Origin: Lysobacteraceae bacterium PS02340
GTDB taxonomy: Bacteria > Pseudomonadota > Gammaproteobacteria > Xanthomonadales > Xanthomonadaceae
Direction: 5' to 3'
DNA: 64,000 nucleotides
Assembly: GCA_029959605.1 (NCBI GenBank)
Contig: JASCOC010000014.1
Coordinates: forward strand, 1 to 64,000
The notes beneath the pieces were generated by a model. It was given only the letters and a program-made list of their open reading frames with translations. It searched no databases and was not told where the DNA came from. The position numbers and the translations under genes were made by a program. Positions 50,331 through 58,108 of this stretch are shown here, piece by piece (positions within the stretch are counted from its first letter, which is position 1; each line of letters opens with the position of its first letter).

Positions 50331-51797
50331 ATGTGCGGGATCGTCGGGATTGTCGGAACCTCTGAAGTCGCAGCCGCGTTGTACGACGGCCTGACGGTGC
50401 TGCAGCACCGCGGGCAGGACGCGGCCGGCATCGCCGTCGCCAGCGGCACGGTGATGCGCGTGCACAAGGGCAACGGCCTGGTGCGCGACGTGTTCGACAC
50501 CAAGGCGATGGATCTGCTGCAGGGCCGCGTGGGCATCGCGCATTGCCGCTATCCCACCGCAGGCAGCGAGGGCCACGACGAAGCGCAGCCGTTCTACGTC
50601 AACTCGCCCTACGGCATCGCGCTCGCGCACAACGGCAACCTGGTCAACACCGACCAGCTGCGCCAGCAGGTGTTCGAGACCGATCGCCGCAACGTCAACA
50701 CCGAATCGGATTCGGAAGTGCTGCTCAACGTGTTCGCGCACGAGCTCGATCGCGAGAAGGCACTGACCCCCGAAGCCGCGTTCCGCGCCGTCGAAGGCGT
50801 GAACCGCCGCGCCAAGGGCGGCTACGCCGTGGTCGCGACGGTGCTGGGTCTGGGCCTGGTCGCGTTCCGCGATCCGCACGGCATCCGTCCGCTGGTGCTG
50901 GGCAAGCGCGAGACCGCCGAAGGCACCGAATACGCGGTGGCATCGGAATCGGTCGCGCTCGACATCCTCGGCTTCGAACACCTGCGCGACGTCGAGCCGG
51001 GCGAGGGCATCGTGATCACACCGCGCGGCGAATTGCACCATCGCCAGTGCGCGCCGCAGCAGCCGCACGCGCCGTGCATCTTCGAATACGTGTACTTCGC
51101 GCGCCCGGACTCGATGATCGAGAACATCTCGGTGCACAAGGCGCGCATGCGCATGGGCGTGACCCTGGGCGAGAAGATCCTGCGCCTGCGGCCCGACCAC
51201 GACATCGACACGGTGATCCCGATTCCGGACACCTCGCGCGACGCGGCGCTGGAAATCTCCAACACGCTCGGCGTGAAGTACCGCGAGGGCTTCATCAAGA
51301 ACCGTTACGTCGGCCGTACCTTCATCATGCCGGGGCAGGGCGAGCGCGCGAAGTCGGTCAAGCGCAAGCTCAATCCCATTCCGCTGGAATTCCGCAACCG
51401 CGTGGTGCTGCTGGTCGACGATTCGATCGTGCGTGGCACCACGTCCAAGCAGATCGTGCAGATGGCGCGCGACGCCGGCGCCAAGAAGGTGTATCTCGCC
51501 TCGGCCGCGCCGCCGGTGCGGCACCCGAACATCTACGGCATCGACATGCCGTCGGTCGACGAGCTGGTTGCGCACAACCGCACCGAGAAGGAGATCGAGG
51601 AGTTCCTCGGATGCGACTGGCTGATCTACCAGGATCTGGCCGATCTCGAAACCGCCGTCGCCGGCCCGAAGTTTCCCGAGCGCCGTTTCGACAGTTCTTG
51701 CTTCAGCGGTGAGTACGTCACCGGCATCGAAGCGGGCTACTTCGAGCGCCTGCAGCAGCTGCGCAGCGACGACGCGAAGAAGAAGCGCCGCGCGTGA
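50331..51797 (+). CDS. purF: Amidophosphoribosyltransferase
   Basis: First committed step of purine synthesis: PRPP plus glutamine gives 5-phosphoribosylamine. The 488-residue product has the N-terminal nucleophile Cys2 (MCGIVGIVG) with the class II glutaminase domain (about 1-235, [21 protein letters not shown]) and the phosphoribosyltransferase domain with the PRPP loop [15 protein letters not shown]. The gene cvpA, normally just upstream, is missing. Its stop overlaps the GTG start of the next gene. Confidence 0.96.
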   Translation: MCGIVGIVGTSEVAAALYDGLTVLQHRGQDAAGIAVASGTVMRVHKGNGLVRDVFDTKAMDLLQGRVGIAHCRYPTAGSEGHDEAQPFYVNSPYGIALAHNGNLVNTDQLRQQVFETDRRNVNTESDSEVLLNVFAHELDREKALTPEAAFRAVEGVNRRAKGGYAVVATVLGLGLVAFRDPHGIRPLVLGKRETAEGTEYAVASESVALDILGFEHLRDVEPGEGIVITPRGELHHRQCAPQQPHAPCIFEYVYFARPDSMIENISVHKARMRMGVTLGEKILRLRPDHDIDTVIPIPDTSRDAALEISNTLGVKYREGFIKNRYVGRTFIMPGQGERAKSVKRKLNPIPLEFRNRVVLLVDDSIVRGTTSKQIVQMARDAGAKKVYLASAAPPVRHPNIYGIDMPSVDELVAHNRTEKEIEEFLGCDWLIYQDLADLETAVAGPKFPERRFDSSCFSGEYVTGIEAGYFERLQQLRSDDAKKKRRA

Positions 51798-52624
51798 ACA
51801 CGGCGGTGGTCGCAGACGCCGCGGATCTGTTCGCGGCCGCGCGCCACTGCCTCGATGCGCGCGATCCCGATAACAAGATCGCGCTGACCGCGGAATATGC
51901 GCGCCGGTTCCGCGACGGCGCGTTGCCGCTCGATGCGAACGCGCCTGCGCCCGAGCCGATCGGCATGCCGGGCCGCCCCGAGCGCCCGAAACTCGTCCAT
52001 CCGCGCGAACTGCCGCGGCGCGGTTTCGGCAGTGACGAAGGCCGTGCGGCCTTCATCCACGCGATCGCGCATATCGAACTCAACGCGATCGATCTCGGCT
52101 GGGACGCGGTCTACCGGTTTCGCGATCTGCCAGACGCGTATTACGCCGACTGGGTATCGGTCGCCGCCGACGAAGCGCGGCATTTCGTACTGCTGCGCGA
52201 TCGTTTGCGCGACCTCGGGTTCGACTACGGCGATTTCGACGCGCACAACGGTCTGTGGGAAATGTGCGAGAAGACCGCGCACGACGGCATGGCGCGCATG
52301 GCACTGGTGCCGCGCGTGCTCGAGGCGCGTGGGCTGGACGTCACGCCCGGCATGATCGTGAAGCTGCGCGCGCTCGGCGATCTCGAGACCGTCGCCGTGC
52401 TTGAAGTGATCCTGCGCGAGGAAGTGGCGCATGTCGCCGCCGGCAGCCGCTGGTTCCGCTGGTTCTGCGAACGCCGCGGCGTGCAGCCCGAATCGACGTT
52501 CCGCGATCTGCTGTCCGATTACGCGCGCGCGGTATTGCACGGCCCGTTCAACATCGACGCGCGTGCCGCTGCAGGATTCAGCGAGGAAGAACTGGCCGCG
52601 TTGCAGGCGATCGCCGAACGCTGA
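51794..52624 (+). CDS. DUF455 ferritin-like domain protein
   Basis: A 276-residue helical protein of the DUF455 family, a ferritin-like group whose function is unknown. Di-metal ligand motifs are visible: [18 protein letters not shown] (first Glu and His), [13 protein letters not shown] (ExxH) and [14 protein letters not shown] (second ExxH). This suggests a di-iron or di-manganese oxygenase or storage role, by inference. It starts with GTG overlapping the purF stop (GTGA), so translation is coupled to purF. Confidence 0.88.
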   Translation: MNTAVVADAADLFAAARHCLDARDPDNKIALTAEYARRFRDGALPLDANAPAPEPIGMPGRPERPKLVHPRELPRRGFGSDEGRAAFIHAIAHIELNAIDLGWDAVYRFRDLPDAYYADWVSVAADEARHFVLLRDRLRDLGFDYGDFDAHNGLWEMCEKTAHDGMARMALVPRVLEARGLDVTPGMIVKLRALGDLETVAVLEVILREEVAHVAAGSRWFRWFCERRGVQPESTFRDLLSDYARAVLHGPFNIDARAAAGFSEEELAALQAIAER

Positions 52625-52631
52625 TCGCATC

Positions 52632-52711
52632 CGCTTTTGTGGGAGCGCGCTTGCGCGCGATAGGCCGCACTGGGGCGCCTTCGAGCAAGCGCGTGCCCGC
52701 AGTGATGGTGG
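52632..52711. repeat. REP-like element between DUF455 gene and lpxH
   Basis: The convergent spacer carries TTTTGTGGGAGCGCGC followed by TTGCGCGCGATAGGC, that is a GCGCGC/GCGCGC palindrome with the GTGGGAGCG head well known from REP elements in Pseudomonas and Xanthomonas relatives. A partial second copy (GAGCAAGCGCGTGCCCGC) follows. Confidence 0.55.
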
Positions 52712-52716
52712 AGCGA

Positions 52717-53463
52717 TCAGGTCGCGCCGGACAGCGCCGACAACTCCAAACGCCCATCGGCATAAGCACGCAGCACCGATCCCTGTTCGAACCAGTCGCC
52801 GAGCACGATGCGGCGGCAGTCGCGGCCGGCGACGTGCAGGTCGTGGATCGCGGGGCGATGCGTATGGCCGTGGATCATCGTGTCCACGCCATAGCGCGTG
52901 AACCAGTCCTCGACCGTCGCCGGTGCCACGTCGGTGACGGTTTCCATCGTACCGTCGCCGCGCAAGCTCGCCGCACGCGCCTGGCTGGCATCGCGTGCGT
53001 GCTGGGCGAACGCGAGCCGCGCCGGCAGCGGCTGCGCGAGCATGTGCGCCTGCCACGCCGGATTGCGTACCTGGTTGCGCACCGCCTGGTATTCGACATC
53101 GCCGGTGCACAGCAGATCGCCGTGGGTCAGCAGCACCGGGCGGCCGTAGAGCGTGATCACCGCGGGGTCGGGCAGCAAGGTCATGCCGGCGCGACGTGCG
53201 TATTCGTGGCCGACCAGGAAATCGCGGTTGCCGTGCATGAAGGCGACCGGCACGCCGGCGGACGACAAGGCGAACAGACGCGCCACGACCTGCGCGCCGG
53301 CCTCCGACGGATCGTCATCGCCGACCCACGACTCGAACAGATCGCCGAGCACGTACAGCGCATCGGCGCTGCGCGCCTCGCCGTCGAGAAACGCGAGGAA
53401 CAGCGCGGTGATCTCCGGACGCGCCGGATCCAGATGCAGGTCGGAGATGAAAAGCGTCGTCAT
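52717..53463 (-). CDS. lpxH: UDP-2,3-diacylglucosamine diphosphatase
   Basis: Lipid A pathway enzyme that hydrolyses UDP-2,3-diacylglucosamine to lipid X and UMP at the inner membrane. The 248-residue calcineurin-like phosphoesterase has all metal-binding motifs: [30 protein letters not shown] and [10 protein letters not shown] 53463. The gene is divergent from gltX, with 80 bp between the two starts. Confidence 0.94.
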   Translation of the reverse strand: MTTLFISDLHLDPARPEITALFLAFLDGEARSADALYVLGDLFESWVGDDDPSEAGAQVVARLFALSSAGVPVAFMHGNRDFLVGHEYARRAGMTLLPDPAVITLYGRPVLLTHGDLLCTGDVEYQAVRNQVRNPAWQAHMLAQPLPARLAFAQHARDASQARAASLRGDGTMETVTDVAPATVEDWFTRYGVDTMIHGHTHRPAIHDLHVAGRDCRRIVLGDWFEQGSVLRAYADGRLELSALSGAT

Positions 53464-53508
53464 GGCGCCATTGTAATCCGGCCGCCGGGGCCGGCTGGGC
53501 GCGCCGGT

Positions 53509-53514
53509 TAGAAT
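53509..53514 (+). promoter_or_regulatory. Likely -10 element of gltX
   Basis: TAGAAT, 30 nt before the gltX ATG and preceded by a GC-rich inverted repeat; no strong -35 partner is seen. Confidence 0.35.
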
Positions 53515-53543
53515 GCGCGCTGTCCCCGCACCGGATTCCGCGC

Positions 53544-54956
53544 ATGTCCTGCCGCACCCGTTTCGCCCCCAGTCCCACCGGCTACCTGCACATCGGCGGC
53601 GCGCGCACCGCGCTGTATTGCTGGCTGGAGGCGCGGCGTCGCGGCGGCGAGTTCGTGCTGCGCATCGAGGACACCGACCGCGAGCGCAGCACCCAGGCCG
53701 CGATCGACGCGATCCTCGAGGCGATGGAGTGGCTGGGCCTGGGCTACGACGAAGGCCCGATCTACCAGACCCACCGCCTGGATCGTTACGCCGAGGTCGC
53801 CGAGCAGCTGGTCGCCGACGGCAAGGCCTACTACGCCTACGAGTCGAAGGCCGAGCTCGACGCGATGCGCGAAGCGGCGATGGCCGCGGGCGACAAGCCG
53901 CGCTACAACGGCGCCTACCGCGAGCGCAACGAACCGAAGCGCGACGATCCCAACCGCGTGATCCGCCTGAAGAATCCGCTCGAAGGCACGGTCGTCTGGG
54001 ACGACAAGGTCAAGGGTCGCATCGAGATCGCCAACAGCGAACTCGACGATCTGGTGATCTTCCGCCCCGACGGCTATGCGACCTACAACTTCGCCGTCGT
54101 CGTCGACGATCTGGACATGGGCATCACCGATGTCGTGCGCGGCGACGACCACGTCAACAACACGCCGCGGCAGATCAACATCTACCGCGCGCTCGGCGCC
54201 GAGGTGCCCGCGTTCTCGCACCTGCCGATGATCCTCGACGAGCAGGGCGCCAAGTTGTCCAAGCGCACCGGTGCCGCCGATGTCATGCAGTACCGCGATG
54301 CCGGCTATCTGCCGCACGCGCTGCTGAACTATCTCGTGCGCCTGGGCTGGTCGCACGGCGACCAGGAGATCTTCTCGATTCCTGAGATGCAGCAGCTGTT
54401 CGACCTCAAGGACGTCAACGCCAAGGCCGCGCGCCTCGACATGGCCAAGCTCGGCTGGCTCAACCAGCAGTATCTGAAGTCCGACGACCCGGCTGCGGTC
54501 GCCGCGCATCTCGAATGGCATCTGCGCAATGACGGCTACGACCTGTCGGCAGGTCCGGCGCCGGCCGATGTCGTGATCGCATTGCGCGACCGCGTTCAGA
54601 CGCTCAAGGAAATGTCCGAGCGCGCGGCAGTCTGGTATCGCCCGATCGCCGCCTACGACGAGAAGGCAGTCGCCAAGCACTTGAAGGCGGAAGCGCGCGC
54701 GCCGCTGACCGATGTCCGCGCGCGTTTTGCCGCCTTGCCGGACTGGAACGTCGAGGCGATCGACGCGGCGTTCCGCGAGACGGTCGAGACGCTCGGTCTG
54801 GGCATGGGCAAGGTCGCGCAGCCGTTGCGTGTGGCGATCACCGGTACGCAGGTGAGCCCGGATATCGGGCACACGGTGTATCTGGCGGGGCGCGAGGAGG
54901 CGCTGGCGCGGATCGACGTGGCGATCGGGATGATTCCGGAGAGGGATGCGGGCTGA
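53544..54956 (+). CDS. gltX: Glutamate-tRNA ligase
   Basis: Charges tRNA-Glu. The 470-residue class I synthetase has [16 protein letters not shown] (HIGH-type motif), IEDTDRERS, the KMSKS-type motif AKLSKRTGA and the helical anticodon-binding C-terminal region ending with [14 protein letters not shown]. Full length for a bacterial GluRS, so not the truncated GluQ-RS. It is followed by a long gene-free, repeat-containing stretch. Confidence 0.96.
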   Translation: MSCRTRFAPSPTGYLHIGGARTALYCWLEARRRGGEFVLRIEDTDRERSTQAAIDAILEAMEWLGLGYDEGPIYQTHRLDRYAEVAEQLVADGKAYYAYESKAELDAMREAAMAAGDKPRYNGAYRERNEPKRDDPNRVIRLKNPLEGTVVWDDKVKGRIEIANSELDDLVIFRPDGYATYNFAVVVDDLDMGITDVVRGDDHVNNTPRQINIYRALGAEVPAFSHLPMILDEQGAKLSKRTGAADVMQYRDAGYLPHALLNYLVRLGWSHGDQEIFSIPEMQQLFDLKDVNAKAARLDMAKLGWLNQQYLKSDDPAAVAAHLEWHLRNDGYDLSAGPAPADVVIALRDRVQTLKEMSERAAVWYRPIAAYDEKAVAKHLKAEARAPLTDVRARFAALPDWNVEAIDAAFRETVETLGLGMGKVAQPLRVAITGTQVSPDIGHTVYLAGREEALARIDVAIGMIPERDAG

Positions 54957-55740
54957 GGCCGCGTTGCTCTGGATTCTGTTTCGCGGGTTGCTCTGCTCTT
55001 GCGATCGCGCCTAATTACCCATTGCCGCCAGTGCTCTGCGTTTCATGAGCCTTGACGTGGCAACGCTGCATAGAAACCCGTAGGGCGCCGACCATGGATG
55101 GGCGGCGTTTCCCGACCGAGGCAGGATGCCGAGTCGGAGAATCCCGGTGCGCGTGACGCCGCGGGCTGTGGACGTGTCGGGGAGGCCGTTTTCTTTGGTT
55201 CCGTTCCTTTGACTCGCGTCTTCGATGCTCGCCCCTCCGGGGCCGGCTGCGCCGTTCGCGCTGCGCGCGTGGGCGTCAACCAAAAGAAATGAACTCGGCC
55301 GCGCCAGCGGACGAAAGCGTTTGACGTCGCTATTCCGCTTCGCGCTCACGGCGAGAAGCAACATCAAACGCTTCCACTCGCCTTGCGGCGAGCGGGTTCA
55401 TTCCTTTTGCTGGCCCAAAAGAAACGGAACCAAAGAAAAGGGCCAGCCCCGACGAAGCAAATCCGGCCAGTCGTTCGTTCCGGGATTTTTCGACTCGCCA
55501 TCCTGGCTCGGTCGAAAAACAGCGGGCATCCATGCCCGCTGCCCTACGGGTCCGCAGAGATCCGCTTCGCCGTCATGAAAAACGAGATCAACAGCAGGCG
55601 GCTCAGCCACACGTTGCAACGTCGCGATCGAGATGATCTGCCGAAGCGTTCGGCGAGCTGTCGACGATGGGGCGTGAAGCCCACTCAAGAAAAACTGAAG
55701 CACGCTTGAGTCAGTGCCCCCTCGCACCCATCATGGACGG
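54957..55740. other. Gene-free stretch gltX-zur
   Basis: About 780 bp without a convincing gene. Short open frames on both strands here are products of the inverted repeat that fills 55076-55551. The outer parts (54957-55075 and 55552-55740) show no recognisable feature except the promoter region of zur near the right end. Confidence 0.6.
55076..55551. repeat. Very long imperfect inverted repeat
   Basis: Both ends are a perfect inverted pair: ACCCGTAGGGC (55076-55086) and GCCCTACGGGT (55541-55551). Moving inwards the arms keep matching with scattered mismatches: TCGGTCGAAAAAC-type against GTTTCCCGACCGA, TTTTCTTTGGTTCCGTT (55190-55206) against AACGGAACCAAAGAAAA (about 55423-55439), AAAAGAAATGAAC (55282-55294) against GTTCATTCCTTTT (55396-55408), and GCGTTTGACGT (55318-55328) against ACATCAAACGC (55361-55371) at the centre. 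The left arm has about 65 extra bases after its TTCCTTTG. Resembles palindromic intergenic elements I recall from Lysobacter and Stenotrophomonas. Confidence 0.8.
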
Positions 55741-56241
55741 ATGGCCAAGCACGACCACACCTGCACGGATCCGCACCACCACGTCGATGACGCCGCGAGC
55801 TTCATCCGTGCGGTGGAGCACGCCTCCAGCGAACGCGGCCTGCGGCTGACGCCGATCCGCGCGTACGTGCTGGGATTGATTGCCAAGGCCGGCAAGCCGC
55901 TCAAGGCCTACGACCTGCTCGACCAAGTGCGCGAGGGCGATGGCCCGGGTGCCGCGGCGCCGCCGACGGTCTACCGCGCGCTGGATTTCCTGCTGGCCAA
56001 CGGCTTCATCCACAAGCTGCAGTCGGTGAATGCCTTCGTGGCCTGCCACCACCCGAGCACCGCGCAGCACTCGGTGCCGTTCCTGATCTGCGACCGCTGC
56101 CACAGCGCCGTGGAGCTGGAAGACGAGGCGGTCGTCGCTTCGCTCGACGAGCGCGCCCGCGCGCTGGGGTTCGTGCCGCAGGCGCAGACGTTGGAAGTGC
56201 ACGGTCTCTGCGCGCAATGCGCGGACACCGCCGCAGACTGA
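55741..56241 (+). CDS. zur: Fur-family transcriptional repressor Zur
   Basis: Zinc-sensing repressor of zinc uptake genes. The 166-residue product has a His-rich N-terminus (HDHTCTDPHHHVDD), a winged helix (LRLTPIRAYVLGLI, then KAYDLLDQVREG and the recognition part PPTVYRALDFLLANG) and a dimerisation domain with structural zinc pairs CDRCHS and CAQCAD. The AYDLL motif and ACHHP-type sensor loop favour Zur over Fur. ATG 55741 chosen; an in-frame GTG at 55714 is possible. A likely target, a ZnuD-type receptor with a Zur-type box, lies 4 kb away. Confidence 0.88.
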   Translation: MAKHDHTCTDPHHHVDDAASFIRAVEHASSERGLRLTPIRAYVLGLIAKAGKPLKAYDLLDQVREGDGPGAAAPPTVYRALDFLLANGFIHKLQSVNAFVACHHPSTAQHSVPFLICDRCHSAVELEDEAVVASLDERARALGFVPQAQTLEVHGLCAQCADTAAD

Positions 56242-56265
56242 CCGCAGCGGTCGGAATCGGGTCGC

Positions 56266-57501
56266 TCACGCCGCGACAGGCGCGCGGGCAGGCAGACGGG
56301 CCTCGCGGATCGGCAGATTGGATGCGGCCGCCAGCAGGGCCAGCGCCATGTCGGCGTACCAGACCCACAGATAGGAGCCAGTCTTCGCGACCGCGACACC
56401 GCCCAGCCACGCGCCGAAGAACGCGCCGGTCTGGTGCGAAAGAAGGGTCAGGCCGAACAGCGTTGCCAGGTAGCGCGGGCCGAACAGCTTGCCGACGAGT
56501 CCTGCGGTCGGTGGCACGGTCGCCAGCCAACTCATGCCCAAGCCGATCGCAAAGAGGATGAACGTGGTCGGAGTCGGCGGCGACAGCACGTAGACGAGGA
56601 TCATCACCGCGCGACTGGCGTAGATCGCGGTCAGCAGCCACTTCATGCGGTAGCGCTGGCCCAGCCAGCCGGCGCCGATGCTGCCGACGATGTTGAACAG
56701 GCCGATCAGCGACAGTGCCATCGCCGACACGCCGGCCGACAGGCCGCACATGGCGATCTCGGTCGGCAGGTGCGTGACCAGGAACGCGATGTGGAAGCCG
56801 CAGGTGAAGAAGCCGAGGTGCAGCAGCCAGTAGCTGCGGTCGCGCAGGGCGATGCGCAGTTGCGCGCGCAGGCCGATGTCGTCGTCGACGATTGGCAGAA
56901 CGGCTGCCCCTGGTGCTGCGGGCGGCAGTTTGCGCCGACGCAAAGGCCAGGCCAGCGGCAGCGTCGCCAGCGCGGTGGCCGCCATCGCCCATGCGGCGGC
57001 AGCCCAGCCGAACGCGCCGATCACCGTGGTCGCAAACGGCGCATAGAGGAACTGCCCGAACGAGCCGCCGGCATTGACCACGCCCGAGGCCATCGAGCGC
57101 TTTTCCGCGGGAATCACCCGCGCGGTGCTGCCGATCAGGATCGAGAAACTGCCTGCGCCCGCGCCGGCGGCGCTGATCAGGCCGAGCGTCAGCAGCAGAC
57201 CCCATTCGGAGGCGAAGAACGGCGCGGCGGCCATGCCGGTGAACAGCAGCACGCCGCCGAAGACCAGCACGCGGCCACTGCCGCGCTGGTCGGCGATCGC
57301 GCCGAACACCGGCTGCACCGCGCCCCAGACGAACTGGCCGACCGCCAGCGCGAAACTGATCGCGGCGATGCCGAGCCCCGTATCCGCGGCGATCGGCTGC
57401 ACGAACAGGCCCAGCGACTGCCGGATGCCCATCGTGATCATCATCATCGCGGTGGCGGCCAGCACCAGCGGCCACCAGCGCGAGGCGACGGGCGCGCTCA
57501 T
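56266..57501 (-). CDS. Major facilitator superfamily transporter
   Basis: A 411-residue inner-membrane transporter with about twelve hydrophobic segments and a central cytoplasmic loop (about 195-215, RRRKLPPAAPG). The loop RQSLGLFVQPIAADTGLG between the first two helices and RGSGRVLVFGG suggest the group that contains oxalate/formate-type and monocarboxylate carriers, but the substrate cannot be named. It is the second gene of a MarR-regulated operon; its ATG overlaps the marR-type stop by 4 nt, so it is probably controlled by that regulator. Confidence 0.9.
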   Translation of the reverse strand: MSAPVASRWWPLVLAATAMMMITMGIRQSLGLFVQPIAADTGLGIAAISFALAVGQFVWGAVQPVFGAIADQRGSGRVLVFGGVLLFTGMAAAPFFASEWGLLLTLGLISAAGAGAGSFSILIGSTARVIPAEKRSMASGVVNAGGSFGQFLYAPFATTVIGAFGWAAAAWAMAATALATLPLAWPLRRRKLPPAAPGAAVLPIVDDDIGLRAQLRIALRDRSYWLLHLGFFTCGFHIAFLVTHLPTEIAMCGLSAGVSAMALSLIGLFNIVGSIGAGWLGQRYRMKWLLTAIYASRAVMILVYVLSPPTPTTFILFAIGLGMSWLATVPPTAGLVGKLFGPRYLATLFGLTLLSHQTGAFFGAWLGGVAVAKTGSYLWVWYADMALALLAAASNLPIREARLPARAPVAA

Positions 57502-57959
57502 GCCGCGAGCTTCCGGGTGACGCGGTCGAGCACCGCGTGCAGGCGGCCGACCTCGTCGACGCCCATCAGCGCTTCCACCTGCACCTGCGCTGCGCGCCAC
57601 AGCGGCTCGGCATGTGCGAGCACTGCGGCACCGGCGGGCAGCACGTCGATCCGCCGCTGGCGCGCGTCATCCGGATCGCGCAACAGGCGTACCCAACCGG
57701 CAGCGACCAGATGCTTGAGGTCGCGGCTGAGCGTGCTGCGCTCCATACCGAGCGTCGTGGCGAGCTCACCGACGGTGCGCGGCTGGATCTGCGCGCGCCG
57801 CAGGATCGCGTACTGGTTGACGTTGAGCCCGGCCGGCGCGAGCGCCTGGTCGTAGCGCTGGGTCATCATCCGGCTCAGCTTGCGTAGCCGATGGCAGCTG
57901 CAGCCGAAGGCGGGGGCGTCGAGCGGGTCGGGTGCGGCGGCCATTGCGTGTATCTGCAT
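57498..57959 (-). CDS. MarR-family transcriptional regulator
   Basis: A 153-residue winged-helix repressor: CSCHRLRKLSRMMTQRYDQAL (N-terminal dimer helix with two cysteines), LNVNQYAILRRAQ, recognition helix LGMERSTLSRDLKHL and the wing LRDPDDARQRRIDVL. The pair of nearby cysteines (CSC) could give thiol or metal sensing, by inference. A near-perfect 20-bp palindrome lies just before the start, suiting autoregulation. The ATG at 57959 is preferred; ATG 57944 is an alternative. Overlaps the MFS gene, forming a regulator-exporter operon. Confidence 0.88.
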   Translation of the reverse strand: MQIHAMAAAPDPLDAPAFGCSCHRLRKLSRMMTQRYDQALAPAGLNVNQYAILRRAQIQPRTVGELATTLGMERSTLSRDLKHLVAAGWVRLLRDPDDARQRRIDVLPAGAAVLAHAEPLWRAAQVQVEALMGVDEVGRLHAVLDRVTRKLAA

Positions 57960-57965
57960 AGGATT

Positions 57966-57985
57966 TTGGATGTATATACACCCAA
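57966..57985. promoter_or_regulatory. MarR-type operator palindrome
   Basis: TTGGATGTATATACACCCAA is symmetric at 18 of 20 positions and is centred 16 nt before the marR-type ATG. On the minus strand it contains TATACAT, a plausible -10 element, so a bound dimer would block the promoter. Confidence 0.7.
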
Positions 57986-58023
57986 TTTGGACCGCGGGTG
58001 GGATCGAGTGCGGCGTGCCGATG

Positions 58024-58058
58024 AAAAAAAAGCCCCGCACCGGAGACCGGGGCGGGGC
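58024..58058 (-). terminator. Terminator of the ZnuD-like gene
   Basis: GCCCCGC (58032-58038) and CCGG (58040-58043) pair with CCGG (58047-58050) and GCGGGGC (58052-58058); on the minus strand eight T follow (A-run 58024-58031). Confidence 0.88.
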
Positions 58059-58108
58059 GGTGACGCACGCGTCACTGGAGAGAACGGAAACCGGTCAGCG
58101 CACGCCGA

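Noticed and set aside
55043-55709. Several short open frames on both strands in the gltX-zur gap
   Set aside because: They arise from the inverted repeat, mirror each other on the two strands, and lack ribosome-binding sites and recognisable domains.
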